From the NCBI GenBank assembly GCA_009763385.1, contig CM019826.1, forward strand, positions 57,719,127 through 57,783,126: DNA of 64,000 nt, written 5' to 3'. Both the position numbers and the translations under genes were made by a program. The stretch comes from Coix lacryma-jobi var. lacryma-jobi (Eukaryota; Streptophyta; Magnoliopsida; Poales; Poaceae). Numbering within the stretch: the stretch's first letter is position 1; each line of letters opens with the position of its first letter. Positions 1-9,103 of the stretch are shown here, piece after piece. The notes beneath the pieces are model-generated. The model had not been told where the DNA came from. It worked only from the letters and a program-made list of their open reading frames with translations, and did no database searches.

Positions 1-261
1 CGGAACTTCCGGCTCCAGTGCGGGTGTTCACAGGCATCTGTTAAGAATTTGGGAACTTAGCATCCAAAGATTGATTTTGAACGAAACTGACTGATAAGAT
101 TCATTGATGCAAGGGTAGATAACTGATACAGAGGTTCGATAGACTAACTGATAAAGGAAAGGTACAAGACACGATACAGACTCGACTAGACAGAAGACCA
201 ACTAACGTCCCAAACCTAGACTTAAGGCTTTAGGTGAGCAGATGGTACAGACACAACGAAT

Positions 262-870
262 CTAGTCGTCATCGATGATGATCATCTCTTCATCGTCATC
301 TTCATCTTCGATGATGAGCTCAGGCTCTTCCTCCTCATCTTCATCTTCAATGTGAACATCTTCAGCAGGTTCCACTTCTACATTCTGGACTGGCTCATGT
401 TCTACTTCGGGTTCCTCCACGACTCCATCTTCTGGATCCTCAGCAACAGGTGGAGCCACGGGGTGAAGTTGGTTGTACAGCTGATGTACCTCCTCGTGAA
501 GTATATCATTGTACTGCTCGATCTGGGCAGTGTACTGCTGCAGTCCATGGAGCTGGGCTCTGGCGACGTCCTCGCGGGTCCAAGCATCGTTGCGCTGCTC
601 GATAGCGCGAACCGTGTTCCGATTGGCCTGCTCCAAGGAAGCTCGTGCCTCATAGAACTCCATGCGGGAGAGATAGAAGTCATGCTCCATGTTCTCCATC
701 TCAGCCTTCAGATTCTTGATCTCCTCCTTCAGCTGCTTGCGGTTGCGGCGGGACAAGCGACGTCCGTTGGAGGATTCTCCAGTCTCTTCTCCGGTGCGTG
801 GCGCCAGCTGGTGACGCGGCACACCATGCGGTCCAGTCGACTTGCGAGCAGTCCGCTTGAGGATGACCAT
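262..870 (-). CDS. Histone H3-tail-like coiled-coil protein of element A
   Basis: 202 residues from the ATG at 870. Residues 1-13 (MVILKRTARKSTG) align without gaps to the histone H3 N terminus. H3 K4, T6, A7, R8, K9, S10, T11 and G12 are kept; A1-R2-T3 are replaced and Gln5 is Arg. After a one-residue insertion the match continues through residues 18-23 (PRHQLA against H3 PRKQLA). Residues 45-135 are heptad-like and charged, a probable coiled coil. Residues 143-202 are very acidic. A YND-LHEE-H block at 120-129 matches the C-terminal coil of the related protein of element D. It is the first ORF after the primer-binding site. A TTGTCCAG acceptor ends 2 nt before the ATG, which is why I chose this start rather than the longer frame to 936. 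Function unknown; histone mimicry is inference. Confidence 0.75.
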   Translation of the reverse strand: MVILKRTARKSTGPHGVPRHQLAPRTGEETGESSNGRRLSRRNRKQLKEEIKNLKAEMENMEHDFYLSRMEFYEARASLEQANRNTVRAIEQRNDAWTREDVARAQLHGLQQYTAQIEQYNDILHEEVHQLYNQLHPVAPPVAEDPEDGVVEEPEVEHEPVQNVEVEPAEDVHIEDEDEEEEPELIIEDEDDDEEMIIIDDD

Positions 871-876
871 ACCTGG
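871..876 (-). promoter_or_regulatory. Candidate 3' splice site just upstream of the H3-like ATG (element A)
   Basis: On the minus strand a pyrimidine-containing stretch ends in CCAG at 876-873, followed by GT and the ATG at 870. The frame upstream of this point has no similarity to the H3-like protein, as expected if it is intron. Confidence 0.4.
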
Positions 877-1182
877 ACAAGAGATCATAGATGAGAAAGA
901 GCAAGAAATAGCAAGAAAAGGTAAAGGCGTACTCAACCCAACCGACTTAGAGAGGAAGTTAACTTAAGTGATTATGACATGATGCATGATTCGTTCCTAC
1001 GGAACAAGGCAATGCAACTACTAAGGTAAGGTACATAGGGCTTATACAAGTTGTCTTGCTACTAGTTGCCAAAGACAAGATGAGATGAGAGAAGCAATTT
1101 GGACTCAAAATAGTCAAGTTTAGTTTTTGGACTTAAAACCTTTTGAAGTTTTCGCAAAAAGATTGCAACGTCGTAGTGAGAT

Positions 1183-1194
1183 GCTCCGATACCA
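1183..1194 (-). promoter_or_regulatory. Primer-binding site of element A
   Basis: Minus strand TGGTATCGGAGC, three bases after the LTR end. It resembles the complement of the initiator tRNA-Met 3' end used by most plant gypsy elements. Confidence 0.8.
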
Positions 1195-1640
1195 CTCTGT
1201 GACGTAACAGCCCTAACCCATGGCCCACTGATCACTATCAACCACTGACAGTCGATCCGTACAGCCAAGAGGTTAAGACCGGGTTCGCCACTGGGCTACA
1301 TCAGTGCCCGATGTCCGCAGGATCATCTCACAATTCAGTTACAATCTCTTGAACATTTTGACAAATAACATCGGAGTAAATAGCGGAAGACTTAAATAAC
1401 AATAGTTTTACAAACCAGTGTTCAACATAAACTTAAAGTGAAGTTATTACAGACCAAGTTCAAATAGATAGAGTTGGCCGAGTAGCATGTGACAACAACT
1501 AAGATAAAGATACTTCACCCAGCCCGAGGGTGGATAATCACTCATCGGCCTCATCGGCCTCTTCCTGAACAACAGTCACACAGCAGGGTCCAAGGCATAC
1601 TGAGGAATCTGCCATACCTGCAACATGGGTAAAAGAACCC

Positions 1641-1658
1641 TGAGTACAAAGGTACTCA
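1641..1658 (-). promoter_or_regulatory. Conserved LTR stem-loop (element A)
   Basis: Perfect 7-bp stem TGAGTAC/GTACTCA with a 4-nt loop, 443 nt before the LTR 3' end. Equivalent hairpins sit at nearly the same distance in elements B, C and D. Function unknown to me. Confidence 0.65.
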
Positions 1659-4609
1659 ACAAGACTTACCCGACTAAAGAAAAGGGAGAAGACTCAGGAA
1701 TGCAGGCTTAGGGTAGTCAAGGTAAGGCTTAAGCAAGTTCAAGTATTTTGCAGAAAAGCATTTTGGTAAACCTTATTTTATTTTTGAAAGATTCGGTATA
1801 CCTTGTTCCATCATAATCCTTGATTCATTTTACTTTCCAAAACAGACCTAGTTGAGAACCACTCCCTGTTGACAGTCAGTGACTAAGTCTCCATAACCGA
1901 GGAGCAGCGTTAATCCGGATAAATAATACTCAGCTGAGGGTCCCTATCCACACTGCATATGTAGCACCAAAGCTTGCATATGCCAACTCGTCTACCACGA
2001 TTCCTCCAAGATTGGGCCCGGTCCTACGCCACCCGGAAGTACAGTACACCACTCCAATCCGGGACTCTAACCCACGTGGGTACATGCTACTTCCGCCATC
2101 TCTCCACTCCCAGTGCGCGGTTGTCGGTCCAATAAAGGATTCCTCGGAGCCGAAGCTTTCCGTAGTATGTGAATAGTTGCAAGTCTTAGTCAATCAGGCC
2201 CCCATACAGGTGGTCCCTAAATTTTCAGCCAGCGACAAGCACCTCGGGACTTAACCGAGAGTACAGGTTGGTGTTTTAATAGCCCCGGTGTCTTTAGTCC
2301 ACAGAGTACAACAACTAAACATGTACACAAGGACAAGGATCATCTAAAGAAAGATCATCTAGTCAAGTAGTCGGTGCAATAGGACTCAGAAAGAACAAGG
2401 ATAAATTCCCATTAACTAAGTACGGATAGATACTAGCCAATAGTGGGAGTAACCAGAAATTCCCATAAATATTTTAAAGTGATCACACTTTGAAATTGGC
2501 ATTTTTATTGCAAATCTATCATATAGCATTGCTAAGCATTTGCAAATAGTTTTTGAAAGCGGTATCGGGTGTATCATTGGTCAAGGTAGATAATGCATCA
2601 GATAGGATTCCACTCAACTCCTATCAACCTAATGCAATAATTTAATTCAAAACATTTAAAGAAAACATTTATAAAAGCAAGGTAGGGTTAAATGCACCGG
2701 GGCTTGCCTTGGATGGCAAAAAGAGCAGAGTCGGGGTAGGTATAAGCGTCGGAGCTCGGGGTTGCCTCGGGGACAGATCCTTCGACGGCTACCTCGACTT
2801 CAGGTCCTTCTTCGTCAACTATACGGATGCAATGATGAATGCTCATGAGAATGATGACATGGACTTAAGGTGCAAGACAATACCACTGATTTAAGATTAC
2901 TCTAAGGCAAGGCATAATCGAAATCTAGGTTGAGCATAAAAGTTAACCATTTCTTCCTTAAGCAAAATTGATTAAACTAGACTTTATCATAACTATCCTA
3001 AGCATCAACCAAACATGGCATCACAAACATCATAGACCAAAAGGGTAGGGGTCTATGAACATCAAGCAATCCCAAAAGTCACATCACAGGGCATTCAACG
3101 CTAAACCTAATCACCTTTTCTATTTTTCTTAATTATTTAAAAAGGTCATTTTATGAAGTTGCTCCAAAAATTACCAAATTAATCACACAAGTTCATTAGG
3201 GTACAAGTATATGGCAAAACAAATTTCATAATTTTTGGAGGTCATTAAGGTGCTCAATTAAATCTAGACATTTAATTAACAAAAGGCACTATTCCTTAAT
3301 TAAAATAAAGCTCAAAAATCAACTTGTTCCAAAAGACTTCAAAATTTCACCAGAGACTTGTCATGACATAACTAGCTCACAAAAAGTGATCTCATAAATT
3401 TGGAGTTATAAATCATTTTCTAAAAATCCAAAACCATCATTTATTAATTAAAAGGGAGATTTTTCATTTTCAAATCTTTGCAGAAAAGTCAAGTTTTATA
3501 TTTTTATAAAATACTTCAGAGCATAAAGAGTCTACCACAAAAATTTCAGAATTTATGGATCAACACAGAAAATCACACATAAATATGAAATCTGAACACT
3601 ATTCACATGTATGAGAAAATTGAAAAACAGCACTGTGCTTCGTCTTCCTCCCGCCGGCGGTCACCCGACGGCGGCGGCGAGGTGATGTTCCGGCCACGGC
3701 AGGGGCTCGCGGCCGAACCCAAGGGCATGGAGAGGTTCAGGAGCTCACCGGCAGTCGATGACGCGCGGTGGCGAGGCGAGGGGGTGGGTGGTCGGAGCTA
3801 GGAGGTCGACGGAGCGGGGGGTCGTCGGCGGGCAGAAAAGCGTCGCGACGGCGTTCCGGCGATCCTGAGCACCACACGGGGTCACCAAGGCATGGTTAGA
3901 ATCGCAATGATGCGAGGAGGAAGAAAACAGAGGTCGGGGAGGGATGATCAGGGCCGGGGAGAGAGAATTTCTCAGACCCGAGCTCAACGGTGCTTCGCCG
4001 GCGTTGGGGAAGTCGGGGTTACGCCGGGCGATTGGGGACGGTAGTGACCAAATTGAGGAGTCGGGAAGCTGCACAGGCTCAAGGCGGAGCTATTGAGCTA
4101 GTGGTTGAGCGGCGGGAGGTCTGGAGTGGGCTGGCCACGGTGGCGGAGATGGGTGAGTGAGCTCGGCTCCGGCGGGCTTCTTATAGCCGCGGCCAGGGGC
4201 TGCTAGAGGGCTCGGAGAGGTGTGGACGAGTTCGGCCGAGGCACGCGCAATCGATTGCGAGGCCGAGAGTCAGCGGTTTCGTTGCGCAGGGTCGGGCGCA
4301 CGGCTCACCGGCGGCGAACGCGTGGCGGCGACGAGCTGGGGAGGGGGGCGGGAGGCGGGAGGGGAGAGAGAAGGTCAGCGCTCGCGTGCGGGCGCGGAGG
4401 GAACGGGGGACATCGGCGACAGGTTGCAGGCGCGTGGGGAGCAGCCAGGCGCGCGGCGCACGCGGCGCCGGCGAGGCGGCCATGGCCGGGCCCCTCCCCC
4501 CTACCGGAGAAGATGAGCAGTAGACTAGGCTAGGGTTTGACCTTTGAGCAGTTTCAGAAATTTGCAAATTACTTCCAAAATTTGAACTGGGCAACAAAAC
4601 TCAAAACAT

Positions 4610-4983
4610 CAAAGTTGTTCAGAAAAACGAGATCTACAACTTTGTCAATATGAACATTTTCAAATTCCAAAAATTTTTTGAACAATATTTGAAAACAGTA
4701 AAGGGGACACTTTTTCAAATTTGATTCAAATCAACATTACTCTGAATTTCAAACTGAAACTTGAAAATCTGTAAACATGAAAGTTGTTCCTTTACCAAAA
4801 CCTACAACTTTGCTATTATACACTTTTCCAGAAACTCATTAGTTTTTGAACTCATTTTGAAAACTGAAAAGGGGACACAAAAACTGGAGTTTGATTGAAT
4901 TTGAAATAACTCAAAACTTTGTACTGCAACTTGAAAATTTGTAAATACCAAAGTTGTTTCTCTTTGACAGATATACAACTTTG
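4610..4983. repeat. Three hairpins at about 170-bp spacing in the LTR of A
   Basis: AAAGTTGT...ACAACTTTG inverted repeats occur at 4610-4644, 4780-4812 and 4949-4983. They lie in imperfectly repeated AT-rich sequence that also repeats an ACTTGAAAAT-TGTAAA segment. Confidence 0.6.
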
Positions 4984-5345
4984 CTTTTGGACCAATCCCA
5001 AATTTTGAATAATTTTTGAATTACAAAAAGAGGGAATAAAATCCAGGATTTGGAAATCAGGGTTTGCAAAGAGATTTGAAATCAAATTCTGATTTTTGAA
5101 CTTTGGCCAACACAACAACACTACAAGACATCCAACTGAACAAGAATTACACAAAGCTAGGCACAGAGGTGAAATTACCATTTTGCCCAAGTAGAGAGAA
5201 GTGGGCTAAATAGGGTTTTTGCAATAGAGATAATTCACATAAAATGATACACTTAGCAAAATGCATACACATGAAATCATGATGCTTAATGATGATAATG
5301 ATGATATGTCAAGTTAATTACATGCTAAACACCAGAGGTGTTACA

Positions 5346-6616
5346 ATAACAAAATTGTTTTTCTGACCGAGCAAGTGGGAGGTACTTCACGTGCTGTGAA
5401 ACTACCTCTTGGACAGGTTCGCCTAGTGAGGGTTCCTGTTTGGAGACACTTGTTTTGGTCATATAAGAACTAGTTCATTGGCCTCTCGCGTCTGGACAGA
5501 AACGCGTCCAGCCACATGTCCTGTATGGGCAGGTGGGATTCCACACCCCGATAGGTGAAGTATGAAGTTCTGCCTGGAGGCCGGGGTGGCGACGGTTTAG
5601 CAGGAGACGGCACGACTGCTATGTGATCTCTCGTGGCCTGGTCGGCGTGGTTGCTAAGTGGTCTTCCACGTTAAATTCTCGTTGGCCATGTGCGAGCCCC
5701 CCCTCTATTGATATTGTTATTTTGCTAGCGTTGGACCATGCGTGGTCTGTTTCCGGCCCTGGGTAAACCGTGGCAAGAGTCATATGGAACCTATGGTTGT
5801 GAAACAACCGGGTACGAAGTCCTAGTAGGCACTGTTTATACCATGACGATGGCGTGGATTGTGTCTACCGTGTGGGGAAAATTGGACAACTGCTGCAGTA
5901 GTATAACTTCAATCCTATTCGAATAGCCACGTCCTTGGTTATGGGCAACCTCCTGGAATGCGGACACCAATGATTAGGTGTTTTCAAAATGAAACTCGTG
6001 ATAATCTGGTATGTTACTATAATAACTTAATCTTCGGGAACTAGCAAGAAGGTAGACTCTCTCCTAGGACCCAACCCTTAATTTATTTATAACTTAACTA
6101 TACTTCTTTCACTTTCCATCATAACCACCTCCATATATAACCTTATCTTTCCCTTAGCCTGCACCACAAATTAGGACTTGCTAAGTACGTATGTACTCAA
6201 TCCCCTTGCTACTATGTTTTTAGGAGTGAAGCCACAAGAGCACTCGCAAGGATGAGCTGTCGATGCACTCACAAGGAATGGAACTATAGGAGGATACCCG
6301 AAGACAAAGCTGGACGACCACAAGAAGGAGCTACACAAGGACGACGATGTAGGAACGCATATAGGATAAGGTTTACGTCCACACTCCAAGCTGCCTGTCG
6401 GAATGGAGCCACGACGTCATAGGATCGTTGTGTTAGACTCTGATGTTTGCTATAAGGCCCGTGGCCCGAGTCTTGTAATATGAACTTTGTAACATGTTTT
6501 CCCCGTTAGAAATAAAAGTATGGATTTTTGATATCAATCTTGTTGATCTGTGCGTATCAGCAACTGATCCAGGGACTGATACGATGCACAGTGGACCCTC
6601 TAGAAGGGGGCCCTCA
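5346..6616 (+). repeat. 5' LTR of element B, 3' part only
   Basis: It starts at the junction with element A and ends ...CCCTCA. It aligns over its whole length to 20825-22099 with scattered substitutions. It carries a slightly mutated form (TAAGTAC/GTACTCA, 6182-6199) of the conserved LTR hairpin. Confidence 0.85.
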
Positions 6617-6621
6617 CTGGG

Positions 6622-6634
6622 TGGTATCAGAGCC
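6622..6634 (+). promoter_or_regulatory. Primer-binding site of element B
   Basis: TGGTATCAGAGCC, five bases after the LTR end. It is a canonical initiator tRNA-Met primer site. Confidence 0.85.
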
Positions 6635-7729
6635 ATACTTGGACTATAGGACGAAACCTTAGCATGGTCGTTAGTTAGAAACGCTACTTTCTTTTTCTAA
6701 AAAATCTATTTTCGAAAAAAATATTGCTTATATATCTTGTCTCTTACCTTACCTTGACCTTCTATTTTAAAAATAACTTTTCTCTCTACTCTCATCCCTT
6801 CAAAATATACGATTAGTAACGTTGGTGTAGTATAAAATTAGGAGAGCCTTTTACACGAAAGTAACAACGAACCTTGTTTGTTTAAGTTACAACTGCCACT
6901 TAGGTCTCTCTCCCTATCTAATGCTTACCTCTCTCTATTAGGAATAGATCTTTTTCTCCCCTTGTGCTTTTCCCTCTCACCCGTTCTGTAAATCATTTTC
7001 CTCTCCTTATGCTCTTCCCTCTCGCCCCTTTTCCAAAGAGAAGACTGTGGACAATCATGCACGAAGACGACAATGTCAAGAAATATATTAGCAGACCAGA
7101 GTGATTAGAAGATGAATTGATGGAAGGCTACTCAATATGTGAAGACCATTGGAAATTACATTTAGAAGACAGGAAGGATAAAATAAGTCAGAGAAATATG
7201 TGGATAATATGGAAATAATAATAGAAAGTTTGAAGGATGGTTTCTAAGATATATATGAATACATATATACACTCTGTCAGAAGATCACCGAGCGTAAAGA
7301 TAAATAATATGAGCTAAACATTTCAATAAATTATAGCAACAAGGACTTTATAGAGATGGTAAATATAGAAAGCATAGAAGAATTTGCTACAGGATGCTAC
7401 AATAAATACTGAGCTACAAGGAAATGAAGAAAATTGGAGATGATATTTGAAGAAATAGGATGGCATCGAGGAGAGTCTACAAAACATATTTTTAATATTG
7501 GAAGAAAAGGAGAAAAATAGGATGGCTTGGTCAATATTACTACGAGCTTATAATCGACTCCAACATATATACAGCAAAAGTCGTAAATCCAGTCTTCAAT
7601 CATGCCCATACCTTCACCACAACCAACCTTTCTTTTGACCACACCACCAGAACAAGCAACTCCCAGCTACCACCTTTCCCGCTACCCGACAAAAATCCCA
7701 ACCAAGCTTCTCATACAAGCCTCGCCTAA
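6635..7729 (+). other. AT-rich internal region of element B, no gene seen
   Basis: All frames are broken by stops. I recognise no gag or other domain. It is purine-rich on the plus strand from about 7050 to 7550. Confidence 0.5.
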
Positions 7730-8095
7730 ACTCACTATAAAGAGCCATTTCTGCCACTCTTCACCAACATCCCACGCTCACAAAGCCATCACCCACTCAT
7801 CCACTACGAAGAAATCCCACTGCCCTTCACCAAAGAAGCCTGCACACACCAACACGCCACCATAGCTCAACTCCTCCCAACCACCAAGAACATGATAGAA
7901 GAAGCTGATATCTGCAATCTGAAGCTCCAAAAGCACCTCATCACAGAAGCACAAGTTCAAGTAGCCGTTACAAGAAATTGTAAGAGTGCCATCATTGAAG
8001 CTCAGAAACAAGATGAAGACCGTCACAATCAACAACTAAAGGAAGTCCATCACTCCACCAGATCCGAGCAAAAAGAAGCCTGCAAGATGCAATAA
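7730..8095 (+). CDS. Unrecognised open frame in the core of element B
   Basis: A frame of 122 codons is open from just after a stop at 7727-7729 to TAA at 8093-8095. The first internal ATG is at 7892 (67 residues). The second half is charged and helical, with many Lys, Glu, Gln and His, and could form a coiled coil. It occupies the position where elements A and D carry their H3-tail gene, but I see no ARKS-like start. It may be a decayed accessory or gag remnant, or chance. Confidence 0.25.
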   Translation, partial: THYKEPFLPLFTNIPRSQSHHPLIHYEEIPLPFTKEACTHQHATIAQLLPTTKNMIEEADICNLKLQKHLITEAQVQVAVTRNCKSAIIEAQKQDEDRHNQQLKEVHHSTRSEQKEACKMQ

Positions 8096-9086
8096 GAAGC
8101 TCGCTCATCCTCCGAGAAGAAGAACAAAAGATGCAATATCACTAGCATCTCCACCCATGGAAGCCGTAAGAAATGAGCCCCTTCTCACTCTGCCATCACC
8201 AAGAGGTACCATAGATCTGCATTTTCACTCCAAAGAAGAAGAAAAGATCCACTCAAATAAAGGATAGATCTGCTCAAGGTATGTACCTTCTGAAGTTAAA
8301 ATTCAGATCTGGTATTAAAATAGAAGATTTAAGGATAAATCTTCTAAGTGGGGTAGACCTGGATTCCCTAGCCTGGAAAATAAGAAGAGCAACTCAGGTG
8401 CATAACAGACAAGTCAAGCTAGGAATTAAAGATAATAGTTGGATAAAAAATGGGATTCTGTGCCAAAGTAGATGAGAAATGGAACCCCAAGTTCACGTTG
8501 AGAAGTGGTCACCCGAGTTCACTATGATTATTGCCCAGAAGAAAAAGAACAAGAGTTATACACACCACACACTGGGTGAATCTAAGGCAAGCTCAAGAAA
8601 ACCGCACCAAAGAAGACTACAGAAGCCGGAAGCCCTAAAACAAAGATCAGACACAACCATATCAAGGATCCCACAACAAAGAATAAGGAGAAATATGCAA
8701 AGACCCAGAAAGCTCGGAAGGTAAAGAAGAAATATGACAAACATGTTCCGGAAGAAATCAGAAGGCAACAAATCACCATAAGAAGTCCTGTCAGATGAAG
8801 AAGGATAAATAGTACACTTAGATGATAGGATAGAATCATTTAAGTGGGGTAGCCCCGATGTAAGAGATGTAATTATGTTAAGTATAAAAAGGGCAATGAA
8901 TTATAATCTCCATGGCAGGGTTGATCTCACCCGAAGAAGACTAGGACAATTGAGGAATGACGGAGGAACCACAACCCTCTTCTCTTTCTCTCTTTGTTCC
9001 CTCTCTCTAGGTTTCCCTTTTCCCCCAATTCTTTCTCTCTATCAACTCTCTCTCTAGTTTGCTCGAATCTCGGGGACGAGATTCTT
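8096..9086 (+). other. Distal core of element B with repeated polypurine-like motif
   Basis: No recognisable gene. TAAGTGGGGTAG occurs at 8345-8356 and 8841-8852, and again in the functional polypurine tract at 9089-9100. A CGGGGACGAGATTC motif at 9071-9085 is also found upstream of the polypurine tracts of C and D. Confidence 0.55.
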
Positions 9087-9088
9087 TC

Positions 9089-9103
9089 TAAGTGGGGTAG
9101 ATC
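9089..9103 (+). promoter_or_regulatory. Polypurine tract of element B
   Basis: TAAGTGGGGTAGATC lies immediately before the 3' LTR start TGTAACACC at 9104. Confidence 0.8.

Larger units (their letters stand above)
1..5345 (-). mobile_element. Element A: partial chromovirus-like Ty3/gypsy retrotransposon
   Basis: On the minus strand the element begins at 5345 with TGTAACACC, has a 4.1-kb LTR ending in CGTCACA at 1198, then a primer-binding site and an internal region that runs off the left edge. It interrupts the 5' LTR of element B: the sequence from 5346 onward matches B's other LTR from about 20825. The far TSD is outside the window. No gag or pol of A is visible, so the superfamily is inferred from the iMet-type primer site, LTR blocks shared with element D, and the shared first ORF. 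Confidence 0.85.
1198..5345 (-). repeat. 5' LTR of element A (4148 bp)
   Basis: Minus strand TGTAACACC ... CGTCACA. A GC-rich island of about 0.9 kb (3640-4520) is flanked by AT-rich sequence. A 170-bp-period repeat lies at 4610-4983. Near the 3' end are a GGGTAAGT donor-like site (GT at 1669-1668) and a TGAGTAC/GTACTCA hairpin. A GGCAAGCCCCGG block near 2700 is shared with element D. The short frames across the GC island look like chance open frames. Confidence 0.85.

Noticed and set aside
4181..4597. Long frames on both strands in the GC island of element A's LTR
   Set aside because: Overlapping frames on both strands, low-complexity Arg/Gly/Ala composition, inside an LTR.
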